Shown in pieces: positions 33,791-47,300 of a stretch of 64,000 nucleotides of DNA. The notes below the pieces were generated by a model, which was not told the DNA's origin, did not search any database, and was given only the letters and a program-made list of their open reading frames with translations. Made by a program: the position numbers and the translations under genes. The DNA comes from Sipunculus nudus (Eukaryota > Annelida > Sipuncula > Golfingiida > Sipunculidae): positions 19,861,664 through 19,925,663 of the forward strand of contig CM049315.1 in assembly GCA_026874595.1 (NCBI GenBank). Reading direction: 5' to 3'. How positions within the stretch are numbered: position 1 is the first letter of the stretch; every line of letters begins with the position of its first letter.

Positions 33791-36700
33791 AATGACATTT
33801 ATTGATTCTTGTGATGTTATGTATGCTTATCTGTGACAACTTTTCGTATGAACGGTTTCATGAGAAACTTCAGTGTTGTCTTATTTCACACCAAACACTT
33901 GCCTTCTTGTGCAAGGTAGAATCGTCTGAACAGAATAAGGTAGACACAGTTTTGAGAATGTAAAACATGAAAGTAGACGCCACTATGAAATTGATTTTAA
34001 AAATATAATCATTTACCGAAAATTGAAACACTGAAGACAGCCACGCCACATTCGGTTACCTCGTTAAATGATGTATAGAGACTACCTCGGGGCTTGACCT
34101 CGATGCAGCCTGATTTCAGCTTAAATTAATCTAAATAAATTATTTGTTGTCATTAGAATGATTGTTTTTGAGGTCATTGACCCGAATAATGGTCACATAT
34201 AATGGATATGTGATTCGTTTGAACCTCAAGGGTCTGAACATTTCTTTTTTTCAATAATTAAAGCCATCAGACGGACTCTAAATTAATTATCAGGATATTT
34301 TCAGGAAAACTTCAGGATCCGAGGCAGTAAAGAGTGCTGTCTGGTCGTGTGGTCATGTATGGACCACAATTCATTACTAGGGCTTGCAACAAGGTCATTG
34401 GTGTCTACAATTGTGAACAACAGGTGATGGTTACTGTTTATGATTACGTCTGTTCTCCTGCCTTTGCATCTCAAGCCAAATGGTTATTTTAAGCAAATGT
34501 TTTATTTTTGCCTATTTTAAGACATATGAAACAAGATAAACTATAACGATGAATAGGTCTCGTTTATTGAGACACTCCTCACAGACACACTGCAGTCGTT
34601 CGCTTAACCGTTGCTTTTTTATACTGCAAGAATCTCGAGTTAAAGACCTATCATGTATTTTAAACCTCAGATTATCTTGACCTTCGTGATGGTTTAACAC
34701 GATCTCAGCGAACAGCTCATTGTCAAATTACTCTAATAAGAGATCACGATAACTGGTATGCATAACATAATAACTAGTCTGTTGTAATTGTTATCAAATC
34801 AAACGTGAAAATGCAAACTTCGTTTACCTTTATATTAATTTGGTAATATGGTATATTAATACAATAAGCTGATCATGTTTCTTTATAAATCAGCAATAGG
34901 CGTTTTCGAGAAACAAGATCCGACACGAAAGTGTTCCGAGGACATCCTCCAAGCTAGTTTGTTTGCTGTGAGGGTTTAGTGGCAAGGTGACCTTTACCCG
35001 CAAAAGTGAAAGCGGAAAGACTTTTGGACCACGCAAAAATCCCCAAATTAGTGTATGATATTTGGTAAAACAGTGTATGATGTTTGGTAAAACCTGTGTT
35101 TTCCCAATTATGCAGCCAATATGCGACACACCTGAAAACCTGAGACACCCCCTGGTTGATCATTCATTTGTCCATACGTTGAATTATAAGGTTTGTGTGT
35201 AAGTTTTTTTGTGTTTATAGAAACAAGTTTAATGGCATTGTAAACTTTAACTCACCAGTAAGAACAAATACTCAAGTTATGTTGCTGAACTAGTCGGAGT
35301 CGACATAAACCTATATGGTGTTTTCGTTTATGGGTCGTGAGCACAGGCAGGTAGCCATGGAGTGAATGCCATCGAGGTCATTGGACGTGTAATGGTCACA
35401 TATATCTGGCATATGAGATCATAAATGTTTACATCCCTCATCCATAGTGTGTTACGACTTTTTTATTGGATTCTGGTGTGTTTACTGAGAACAATAACTG
35501 ACCGGCTCCTGCCGACGATTATGGGTTTCACGATGGTCGTTGCCCTCTCAGCCGGATATGAAACCTCTGGTTTTGTCTTACATAATTCAGTCACATAGCA
35601 TTTTTATCGGAATACAGCACGAAATTGGACGCAAAACATTCTAAGGCTGGGCGCTATACATGCACTATCGGCTTTAATGTGGCTATGAAAAATATACGTT
35701 CATTTTTGTCAAAATATGGCGTCTCTCGTGGCTATTGGTGCTGATTTGAAATGCCTTCACTCCTGCAGGGCCGCGTACTGGAATTGAATTTTAATGTGCA
35801 TCCTGTCAGGGAACTTTATATTCTTTTTATTACGATATATATGTACAAGAAATATATAGTAGGTGATTTTCACTGACTGTGTTTTATTTCCGAAAATTAG
35901 AGAACAGGATAGAGCTACATGGTTGTCTTCGTGAACGATATTTTATCCTCTGGATGTAAAACTGTCATTTTCCATCCAATCAAAAATCCCTTATACGACA
36001 ATCTCAACATAACAGAAAAAATCTTTAAATGAAAATGGATTTATCAATCATAAATTATACATGTGATACCGAATTTCGTTAAATGACGCGATACATCTTT
36101 TTTATTCATGTTTTCAATACTTTGCCTACGTGAAATATACAAAAAGTGAAAGTGCATTTTTAACTATAAAAGCCCACTATGTAAACAATGTAAAACGGAC
36201 TATTTATTTTCCTCCTGGACATCTACATTTATCTCATTTTAATCGCAAAAATGCATTTGCAATTAAAACGTTTTGTATTCTACAATATATTTAATGGATA
36301 AATAAATCACTGTTACACACACACACACACACATATATAATATATATCCAATAAAGCGTAAGGTTCCGCCAAATGCCTAAGCTATTTAATATCTATAGCT
36401 GCCCCAATGCTGTGTCCACGAATCCTTGACCAAACATTGACTATTATATGGATATGGACCGTAAGAACTTGGCCGGGCACCTTCGGGATTAGGATTTAAC
36501 TCTTTTGACCCTAACTTTTTCAGTCGCTCCATGGTCTGAGATGGTGCGGTTGTTTATTTGGGCCTGGTATCAGGACACCGGATTCTGGTTTGTATTAGTA
36601 ATGACAAGACGATTCGGTAAAGAGACAGCTTTAATGCTGTCCTCCGCCTCCTCCCAATGGTGTTTGTATCCTTTGGAGACAAACTTGATTCTCCCGGACA

Positions 36701-36926
36701 AGATGCTTCAGTGAAGTGGAAGATAGGGACATCTCAGTTTGTGTGATTCCTCACTAAGCCCGACATCCGCATGGGCCTGGTCATTTATCTTCTTTTGGAT
36801 TGATTTCAAGGGATTGCGAAAGAACGATACAGATCGAAAGTGTCTGAGCATAAACGGTTTTACGTATGATTATATGAGACAATAGTATGTTACAGAAACA
36901 TGTGTCCATCAATGACTTCAGGCTGG

Positions 36927-36927
<1 letters not shown>
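33791..36927. other. Intergenic DNA, no gene recognised
   Basis: Small features only: a 22-bp unit repeated twice at 35050-35093 (agtgtatgat.tttggtaaaac), an (AC)n run at 36315-36333, and a short shared block (gaggtcattg...taatggtcacata) at 34171-34202 and 35373-35404. The frames at 34890-35163 (minus) and 36505-36714 (plus) have no recognisable content. Confidence 0.5.
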
Positions 36928-37015
<88 letters not shown>

Positions 37016-37036
37016 TGTATACTATATACATTTATC

Positions 37037-37095
<59 letters not shown>

Positions 37096-37111
37096 TGTGT
37101 GAGAGAGAGAA
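36928..37111. repeat. Compound (CA)n(TA)n...(GA)n microsatellite
   Basis: A CA run (36928-36962) passes directly into a TA run (36963-37012). After about 26 bp follow a long GA run (37039-37092) and a short one (37101-37111). All overlapping frames are artefacts. Confidence 0.96.
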
Positions 37112-37813
37112 TGCGGAAGGGCTGAGATTACGGTATGAATATTATGGTCAAGATGGGTTGCTTGTGTTTCTTATAATCAGACTGAAAGGAGCTCTTACAC
37201 AATCTTAACAAAGAACACCGTTATCTGAATGTTCACAACTTTCATGTGCGTTTTAATTTGATAAGTGTTATGGTGTTATTTGTGTATGTCGAACATAATG
37301 CGCAATACAGAGTTCTGTCCAATGGTTGTTTATAAGAAATTAATAAATCCTAAACAAATCAAGACCTTCCGACTATCACCATGAAAGGATGTACATGTAT
37401 ATAATGTGTGTAAGGTCCTCTGGCTGTCAGACAACTATGATTATTCAAATTATTCAAATTTTGTAATAACGCCCCTTATTTTATATGGACAATTGACTAT
37501 TAACACATATCGCCAGTAATATACCATATACAAAATGATGATAAAAAAATAAATAGATGGTTATCGCTTTGGAATTCCATAGTTTATTAAGAAATTGTGT
37601 GTGTCAATCATGTAATGTGTTCGAAATGTACTTTATATTGTACATAAATATATGGTATTGTTGTATATTTTGTTAATACAAAAAGTGAAAAAAGATGGTC
37701 ATTTGGAAATCTAAAATTACAAATTAATCTACAAATAATACCCATTTTTTTTTTCAAGACAAAGGTTACCTGCTTTCGTTCTGATTTGGCACCTGTATCT
37801 GCGGTGTGCTCCT

Positions 37814-37993
37814 CTGGGACAAGCTTATTTTATTTTGCGGTATTATGCCCTATAAAGCTGCATAATTAATAATTTTAATATTCCCCCAGTAGGTGTCGTT
37901 GTTCTGGGACAAGTTTATTTTATTTTGCGGGATTATGCCCTATAAAGCTGCATAATCCACAATTTTAATATTCCCCCAATAGGTGTCCCTCTT
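37814..37993 (+). repeat. 90-bp tandem duplication
   Basis: Two 90-bp units (37814-37903 and 37904-37993) start ctgggacaag and share 'attatgccctataaagctgc' and 'aattttaatattccccca'. Only a few bases differ, so the duplication is fairly young. Non-coding. Confidence 0.92.
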
Positions 37994-40900
37994 TCTTTTG
38001 TGTTATTAGGTCATCAATGCCTTTCACTTTTTTTCAGGAGGCGCCTTTGGGATTTTCCTGTATTTCGAGTTCACTGGCAACTGCGCGTATTGCGCAATTC
38101 GCGGTCATGTGTCTACTCTCTTCCCCATTGATCCCTATACTTCCCTAAGCAGAAAACCAAAGACCACATACCCCGCTATCACTACGATGGTTTTCAGATG
38201 ACTTTAATTGGTTTACAGGTATGTTGATATCTATAGATATATTCATAAATATACTTCTATTATTACCATGGTTTCAAAATTTCATCCATTTTACAGGTTG
38301 ATTGAATTAAAAGGTTGTTCAAAGCCCTACAACTAAAACAGAATTCGGTGTGTGTCAGGGGAAGGGGGCATGGCTGCACACATTGTTTTTTAGGATCCGT
38401 AATTTCTAAGAACTTTTGAACATGATCATATATATCACCGTCTTTTAACTAATAGGGATTCTATTAACAAACTAGATTCTGAAGTCGGAGCCGAAAAACC
38501 TCCACCAGAATATCCTAATCAGCCTTGTGCTAAAGCGAACACTTTTCGTGTGTAAACACTGCCACGCTTCAGTGACCTGGTTTCACCTAGCGAGCGGCTG
38601 AACAAATGCAGACGAATGGACGGCTTCTACTCTAAAATTTACTGGGTTGGTCATACGCTTTACGCTTAAATCTACTAACGCTAGCGCTGATTTTCTAAAA
38701 AAAATCTGAATACCCCTTTTTTTGTGTAAATTTTGCTAAAAGCAAAGCAATGAACCGAGGCTTAAGTTATTTCTTTGCCACGGACTTGCACCGAAAATGT
38801 AAACCTGACGTTTATCTGGGACCATCATCCATTCCTGATCAATCTGATGTCAATCGACAAAGCTCAGGACAAGCATTAAATACTGTAGGAGTTAATTTAC
38901 CTGAGCCTGCCGTTCCACATCGGCAACTTTATTTGCATTTTTGCGTGCAAGAACCTTCAACGACATATATGTGTTTTTTATCATACTATCTTCTATCAAT
39001 TGACAATTTAACCATCGTTTTTCGTGATGTCCTTTGAGCTTCAATTTATCCAAATCATCTTTCATAAAATTTCATTTTTTTATATAGTCATGTAATTTAT
39101 TTTCATAGTACAGATGTCTTACATATACAATCACACTGCAATGATGATGTCATGCCCATGTTGTTGTTCGGGAGAAAAAATAATTCTCACGTGAAATTCG
39201 TATAATGTTTATATACCTCACGTCTTCTTCTTTGATTGATTTCTCGAAAAGCATAATTTGCAAGTCTTTACTGACTTTATTTGAGGGTAGGGGGTTTCCG
39301 GGAGAAACCTAGCACAAGTGATCTTTATATCACGAACAGTCCCTGCGAAAAACCTAGGATAAAAATATGCGACATTCAGCCCCTACCTGCTTATATTACA
39401 ACACCATATATCATATAGAACCGTTGATTTTCCACGGGTCAATCTAGTGTATGTATAATGCTATATACAAGGCCAAAGACGTCAATTTATGTGTTGTTGC
39501 ACAGCAATTAATAGTTCTTCACCGAAACTGGTACACAAAAACCTTGGCAACCGCAAGCTGTAATGGTATAACCAATTAGTACAATAAAGGTTGCAAATAT
39601 CACTGTTAATGTAATGGTTATAACAAAAGTGCACGTCATTATAATAGGGGTTACGAGAAACATCCTAATTGTAAAACCTGACGAAATAGATTTTACAACA
39701 AGGGACGTGATTACAAAAGGGGTAGAAAAATGTAAGAGCTGCAAGCCTGCACTGTACCTACCAGTCGCATGTGGTTGATTCGGTTGCCAAAAAAAAAAAA
39801 ACACCTTGTGTATAAAAATGTCACGATTACTTTTGAGAGGGCCATCATAATAAGCTTTATATTACTACTAGAATTATGGGTAATCACATTTCTGCATGCG
39901 ATTTTCGCAGATAACCCTGTGCACCAAATATTAAAAAAATATATATTATTTCAACTATATATTGATTTCAGTGTACTTCGGAACTGGTGAGATGTGACTT
40001 TTTTTCCAAATTGATATGATTACCGGATTATAGTAAATAAATTCCATAAACATCAACTAATACAATATCGATTAAGACGGAATAACAATCATATCAGGCC
40101 TAGAGGTCTGAAAATCCCAAAAAATTGTATGCAGTAAAATTAAGAGGAAAGTTTAACTGCTTTAATATAAATCTTTATACATAGGTAGTTTTTTTAGCCA
40201 CAAAGCAATATCACCAGGAATTGATTGTTCCATGTATATATAGTGAGACCTATTTTCCTTGTAAAATTGAAATATCAACTCTAGCGTAAATACAACATGC
40301 ACCATGCAGTTTCAGGAAGTTTTATCATTATGATATTTTATACTTTTCACCTCGCTAATATACAAAACTGACACGGTAATGTGTTGTTTTAGCACTTCTT
40401 TCTTCCAGCAAGGATATGAACGCTAAACGCTACCGTGATATTGGCAGTGTATATCTGCCAGTTAATTGCTGACAGGAAGATGAACACTTATTATCTTATT
40501 TTCCTACCAGCATAACTGAAAGGATTTTATCGAGTAGAGCGGGTTAATGCGATAAGCAAACATTAGAGAGCCAACAGAGTTGGAATACATGTAGTCTGTG
40601 GGGACCTTCTCGAAATATCTTCATTTTTATAATATACAACTAAATTTATGTAATACCAAAGGCAGCTAGAACGTATTTTCGTTGTTGTTGTGGGATGATA
40701 ATGAAACTCTTCAAATGCTTTATATATAATTTAAAAACATCGTTGCACCCTATTTTGCATAAACGGTAACAATTAATTACTGGCTCAATTTTCCCAGAAT
40801 TATGATCATTGACAAAACACCTTGCTTGTAACCTAAATTCATCTATATGCTGAAAAGTAAATTAAGAGTAGCCTGAATTTTAAAATTGTATCGTATGATA

Positions 40901-41722
40901 AATTAAAAATTTTCTCCATGAAATATGTTAAAATACTAAGACGCACCACCAAAGAATGAAACTGACAACAGCTTAGAACCGAGAATATGTTCAGGTGCCG
41001 CCATTTTACCTGAGGACTTCGTTGAAAACAAAATAACCGTACATGATTGGCGTGGCCTTTTAATAAAAATATTATAAATCAGCTTGTTTGGTGTTGCCTT
41101 CGTATTGGCCTTGGTAGAACCGTATCAGTCCGGGGCCCGTGCTGCCCTCAGACCAATATTGACCAAACTGGTGGATAACACACACACACACATATACATA
41201 ATTATATTATATTTTATTATATATTTTATGATATAATATTTTATTTTATTATATTGTGTTGAAGTTTATGATTATATGACGTCATCCATGTGTCACTGGT
41301 CTTAAAAAATAAAAGTAAATCCCGGCACTACAACAACAAAGAACCGGAAATGATAGATTTAGACAAGGTCTGCCTGGAACCCGGAGGATTAATGGTTCAT
41401 GTCCCCTGTAATCTGTGGACTATCCCCGTGATCTGCAGCTAACCTGTCCCTCTGACCATTCTAGTAACGGATCCACCTTATCTGAACCACCAGGAGCGTC
41501 CTGATAAGTGTCCCCGCGGAGCAATAGACCCACCTTAGTGAATACTCTGGGGGTGTTGTATACAGCAGGATCCGGTCGGACAGGCACAGATGGAGGGCAC
41601 TGTTTACATCTTGTGCGACAACCTGGACTGTGGGCCAGAAATCGAAATAAGGTTATTGTGAGAGGGTGGTACTGTCTACAGGATAGATATGTGTGGAATA
41701 TAGATTATTCATAAGATGTACT

Positions 41723-41764
<42 letters not shown>

Positions 41765-43542
41765 TTCAAATTGCTTTGAATAAAAACTAGCCTAGCAATA
41801 ACAATTACAGCAGCGGATCCTGTATTTTCCTAAAGAAGGGTTAAAACAATGGCAAGACACATCTCTCTTAGTCAGATAATTCTGCTAATCGAGAAGGCAA
41901 TATAAACGCCTTTTCTCCGCCTTTTAGCTTACAATATAATTATTTTCAATGGTGACAACTTTTTGGTTAAATGCTTTTATTTTTGTTCAATTCTTAAAAC
42001 CTTAATAGTTTGCAATATTTGACTCCTGCAGTTTAATTAAATATTTAAAAAAAAATGAAGGGGTATCTCCCATTTATATATCATATAGTATCTAATGCAG
42101 TGAACACGCATGCTTTTCAAGACCACTGGATTGAATCAAGAACACCTTTATTGACGGGCGTAGGTGAATTGAGAATTGATTTAAATGGCATTTTTGTAGT
42201 TCTGGAGAAACAACCAAGAAACATTCCTTTGAGTTTGGGAACAATTTAGATAACCTTTGTATGTTTGTTCGTACAAAGTATTCTTTATCATTGTTTGGAT
42301 ACGGCAGAGATGACACGTAAAGCAAAGGAGAAACAGGACAAATAATTCATGCATAAACGTTTGAATGCTACAAGTGAGTAATCCAGCCAAGCATTAACGC
42401 AGAAAAGTAGTAGTATATACTATCACAGGAGCTACCGCGTGACTCACAAAATATAGGAGAGTTTCCTCACCTCGGCCTTACCACATGAACAATAAAACAA
42501 ATTCCGCATCCCGGGAGTTACAGACACGAGAACCTTCACTTAAAATTCATTAATTGTACATACTGATACTGTTCACATTCTGTGGAGCAAATATTATATT
42601 TCTTCTCGGCAATACCTTCTATTATTGACCGTGTCTCGCCTTGGTGTTGGCAGCAAACAGAATCAGAATGGCCCAATAGTAGTTCTTAATTCATTCCCGG
42701 ATACATGGCGCCGGCAAGACTGTCATTATGTATCCTGTTCCGACATCAACAATTTTCCTTTATGTGTGACCCGTTGTATGAATTATGCTTAGCAAATTAA
42801 AGGTGCACTTCAGGATTTTCAATAACTTTTCTGAGACAGATACCTTGGTCAACAACGCATACATATTTATGCTATTAACAATTTTCTCAATACTGAAACT
42901 TACAAGATTTTTAAAATCTAAATTTATTTTAAGAACAAAATAATGAGAAATGTGACACGTTTTTCAGAGATTCTGGAAAATTCTTCGTTATGTTGGGCAT
43001 TTTGTTTTACATCCTTTCAGTATGAAATAAATTATCTTGGTTTTTCTATAGCAAGAAACTCAATAATATAATAGTTATATTGACATTTTGGTTTCGGTTG
43101 CAAGCAGTAAGGCTTTGAAGAGTTACTAACCGTATGCGTTACAACTTAATTCAAATAATCTGGCACATCAACATTTTGACATTAGTAACAATTTGTTTTT
43201 TGCATATAACATCCATGAAATCTTACTTATGCGACCATCTAGTTATATCTGGGTTTACTCATTTATATGTTTAAAACTGAATTTTCATGTGAAACGGCAA
43301 TTGCATTTTGGTTCACAGGTATCCTATGAAAAATAAACTATGAGATCTCTGAGTTACGACCACTATTGTAAAAATGTTCCCTATTGTATCTTGTATAGTA
43401 TACACATGATGGTTGGTGATACGTTGTTTCTTATACCCCTATTGTAATACCGTGCCCGTTGTAATATATTTTGGGTATAGTTATTACCCCTATAAGACAA
43501 TAGAGCTAAGACCACCTCATGTTTGTAAATTATTATATTCCA
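37994..43542. other. Intergenic DNA, no gene recognised
   Basis: About 5.5 kb with only short frames (largest 98 codons, 39508-39804 minus, without a recognisable domain). Low-complexity items are an (AC)n at 41179-41192 leading into a TTATA-rich stretch to 41260, and a GA run at 41725-41762. The 41330-41700 part is more GC-rich but shows no motif. Confidence 0.5.
41725..41762. repeat. (GA)n microsatellite
   Basis: About 19 GA units. Confidence 0.95.
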
Positions 43543-43602
43543 GGAACGCCGGTCACCAGCTGAGAGAGACGAGCGTTTTACCACTCGACTGTCCAGGCCC
43601 CA
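43543..43602 (-). mobile_element. Truncated SINE head, same family as 26940-27126
   Basis: On the minus strand GGGGCCTGGACAGTCGAGTG, then GTAAAACGCTCGTCT and a ctggtgacc block match the tRNA-like head of the SINE at 26940-27126. The copy stops within the tRNA region and lacks the CTCCGGG core. Confidence 0.7.
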
Positions 43603-44219
43603 TAATTCGTGGACGTTTACGTCAAATACTTACTAATATGAATTCAATTACTTTTTATTTGAAAAAAAAAAAATTCTTTCTTATTTATTAGGACAAAAGG
43701 TAACTATAATTCCAAAGCTGGGAGTCCATCTGATTAATATAGCGTTTGTCAGTAATGAAGTCACATGAGTGCTTATACTTCAACCATGCAAGTTTCTTTC
43801 CACTAATGGAAATACATAGATCTTATTTCTTTTATGAGAAACAAATATATCTTTTGAGCACACTTCCTGTATATGATTTTGAGTTAATTAAACCCATCTT
43901 GCTAATAAGAACACATATTCTAATTATGTCCATAATGATGCCATTTCCATTCGCTGAAGAGGGAAAAAACATCATGTAATGCCTGACTATAAATCTCGGT
44001 AGACTTAGTATCTAATCAACTGTAATGTGTACTCATTTGTTTTAAAATTTAAACCATGAAAGTTTCATCATCGAAAGTTTCAGCGCAGTTTCAGCTATAT
44101 AATATGTGTACATGTCGGTAACTTTATAAAATAAGTGTTATTAACAAAGCAATGTGGTGGTGATAGATAATGTAAAACTGGCACTGTGACCAAACCTTAT
44201 GGACCGTGGTGTCGTTATA
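43603..44219. other. Intergenic DNA, no gene recognised
   Basis: A poly(A) run lies at about 43662-43673. The 77-codon frame at 43746-43979 has no recognisable content. Confidence 0.5.
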
Positions 44220-44397
44220 GACAGTGCCTTGAACTTGTAGCCACACTGCCCAGAATCGGACTAATTGGAGTACGACGGTTTGTTGGGGTTTATGAGTTTG
44301 GCGTAATGGACAGTGCCCTGAACTTGTAGCCACACTGCCCAGAATCGAACTTATAGGAGTGCGACTGTTTGTTGAGGTTTATGAGCTTTTAAATTCA
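44220..44397 (-). repeat. 89-bp tandem duplication, possibly SINE-derived
   Basis: Two 89-bp units (44220-44308 and 44309-44397) share gacagtgcc.tgaacttgt, 'agccacactgcccagaatcg' and gtttgttg.ggtttatgag. Read on the minus strand the unit contains gttcgattctgggcagtgtg, which resembles a tRNA T-arm/box B, so a SINE origin is possible. No box A was found. The sequence from 44398 to 44785 shows no gene. Confidence 0.75.
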
Positions 44398-47300
44398 AAC
44401 CCTACAATGCACTTAGGGTTCTAGATACACCAGGTATAACTGTAAAGAAGAGAGTTATTTAGTCCATTCAAATACTGTGCTATTGTTTCGAGGCAACTTA
44501 AATACACATGAGTGTTTTGGGGACTGGATTGCACGGAACAAATAATATTTAATAAGCATGCAAATATGAAATGTAAACAGGTGTTTCCTTGAAATGTAAC
44601 AGATTTTGATTTATTTTTCAGTCGGACAGTTGAGAGAAGTAGTTCCGGCGTTCCCACGAGAAGAAACGACCTCTGGAGCAAGTTTGGGCTTTTAGCCACA
44701 CTGTTTTGGTCTTGTTCAAACCGCTCTTCATGCTTGGGTTATTTACCACAAGGTTCCCAACTCTCTATCAAGGAGTGAATGGGTACTGGTCAGGGTCGAG
44801 AAGCAGGTGTAGAACGAATAACCCTATGGTCAAGGTCGAGAGGCATGTGTAGAACGAATAACCCGATGGTCAAGGGTGAGAGGCATGTGTAGAACGAATA
44901 ACCTGATGGGCAAGGTCAAGAGGCATGTGCAGAACTAATAACCTAGTGGTCAAGGGCACGAGGCATGTGTAGAACGAATAACCTTGTGGTCAAGGGCGAG
45001 GGGCATGTGAAGAACGAATAACCTTGTTGTCAAGGCGAGGGGCATGTGTAGAACAAATAACCCTGTGGTCAAGGGCAAGGGGCATGTGTAGAACGAATAA
45101 CTCGATGGCAAAGGGCGAGAGGTATGTCTAGAACGAATAACCTTGTTGTCCAGGCGAGGGGCATGTGTAGAACAAATAACCCTGTGGTCAAGGACGAGAG
45201 ACGTGTGTAGAACGAATAACCATATCTTCAAGGGCGAGAGGGAAGTGTAGAATGAATAACCCTGTAGGAAATGGCGAGGGGCTTGTGAAGAACAAATAAC
45301 CTTGTTGTCAAGGGCGAGCGGCATGTGTAGAACGTATAACCCTGTTGTCAAGGGCGGGTTGCATGTGTGGAGCCAATAACCATATCGCCAAGGGCGAGAG
45401 ACATGTGAAGAACAAATAACCATGTAATCAAGGGCGAGGGGCATGTATAGAACGAATAACCCCGTAGTCAAGGGGAGAGACATGTGTTGAGCAAATAACC
45501 ATATCGTCAAGGGCGAGGGGCATGTGTAGAACGAATAACCCTGTTGTCAAGGGGAGAGACATGTGTTGAGCAAATAACCATATCGTCAAGGGCGAGAGGC
45601 AAGTGTAGAACAAATAACCCTGTTGGCAAGGGAGAGGGGCATGTGTAGAACAAATAACCCTGTTGTCAAGGGCGAGGGGCATGTGTAGAACGAATAACCC
45701 CGTGGTCAAGGACGAGGGAAGTGTGTAGAACGAATAACCCTGTTGTCAAGGGGAGAGACGTGTTGAGCAAATAACCATATCGTCAAGGGCGAGAGGCAAG
45801 TGTAGAACGAAAAACCCTGTTGGCAAGGGAGAGGGGCATGTGTAGAACAAATAACCCTGTTGTCAAGGGCGAGAGAAGTGTGTAGAACGAATAACCCTGT
45901 TGTCAAGGGGAGAGACATGTGTTGAGCAAATAACCATATCGTCAAGGGCGAGAGGCATGTGTAGAATGAATAACCCTGTTGGCAAGGGCGAGGGGCATGT
46001 GTAGAACAAATAACCCTGTTGTCAAGGGCGAGGGGCATGTGTAGAACGTATAACCATGTTGTCAATGGCGAGAGGCATGTGTTGAGCCTATAACCATATC
46101 GTCAAGAGCGAGAGACATATGAAGAACAAATAACCATGTAATCAAGGGCGAGGGGCATGTGTAGAACGAATAACCCCGTGGTCAAGGGCGAGAGAAGTGT
46201 GTAGAACGAATAACCCTGTTGTCAAGGGGAGAGACATGTGTTGAGCCAATAACCACATCGTCAAGGGCGAGAGGCAAGTGTAGAATGAATAACCCTGTTA
46301 GCAAGGGCGAGGGGATGTGTAGAACAAATAACCCTGTTGTCACGGGGAGAGGCATGTATTGAGGTAATAACCATATCGTCAAGGGCAAGGGGCATGTGTA
46401 CAACAAATAACCCTGTAGTCAAGGGCGAGGGGCATGTGTAGAACGAATAACCCGGTGATCAAGGGCGAGAGAAGTGTGTAGAACGAATAACCCTGTTGTC
46501 AAGGGGAGAGACGTGTTGAGCCAATAACCATATCGCCAAGGGCGAGGGGCATGTGTAGCATGAATAACCCTGTTGTCAAGGGCGAGGAGCATGTGTAGAA
46601 CGAATAACCATATCGTCAAGGACGAGAGGCAAGTGTTGAACGAATAACCCGGTGATCAAGGGCGAGAGAAGTGTGTAGAACGAATAACCATGTTGGCATG
46701 GGCGAGAGGCATGTATGGAGCCAATAACCATATCGTCAAGGGCGAGGGGCATGTGTAGAACGAATAACCCTGTTGTCAAGGGCAAGAGGCATGTGTGGAG
46801 CCAATAACCGTATCGTCAAGGGCGAGAGACATGTGAAGAACAAATAACCATGTAATCAAGGGCGAGGGGCATGTGAAGAACGAATAACCCTGTAGTCAAA
46901 GGCGAGAGAAGTGTGTAGAACGAATAATCCGATGGTCAAGGGCATGAGGCATGTGTAGAACGAATAACCTTGTGGTCAAGGGCGACGGGCATGTGAAGAA
47001 CTAATAACCCTGTTGTCAAGGCGAGGGACATGTGTAGAACAAATAACCCTGTGGTCAAGGGCAAGGGGCATGTGTAGAACGAATATCCCTGTGGTCAAGG
47101 GCGAGAGACGTGTGTAGAACGAATAACCATATCGTCAAGGGCGAGAGGGAAGTGTAGAACGAATAACCCTGTTGGAAATGGCGATGGGCTTGTGTAGAAC
47201 AAATAAGCCTGTTGTCAAGGGCGAGCGGCATGTGTAGAACGTATAACCCTGTTGTCAAGGGCGGGATGCATGTGTGGAGCCAATAACCATATCGCCAAGG

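Noticed and set aside
36781..37102. Frames with long Tyr/Ile, Cys/Val, Thr/His or Arg/Glu runs
   Set aside because: Direct translations of TA, CA and GA microsatellites.
44950..45510. 186-codon minus-strand open frame, the longest in the window
   Set aside because: It lies inside the 40-bp satellite. The monomer has no stop on this strand in any frame, so long frames arise automatically and break at random indels.
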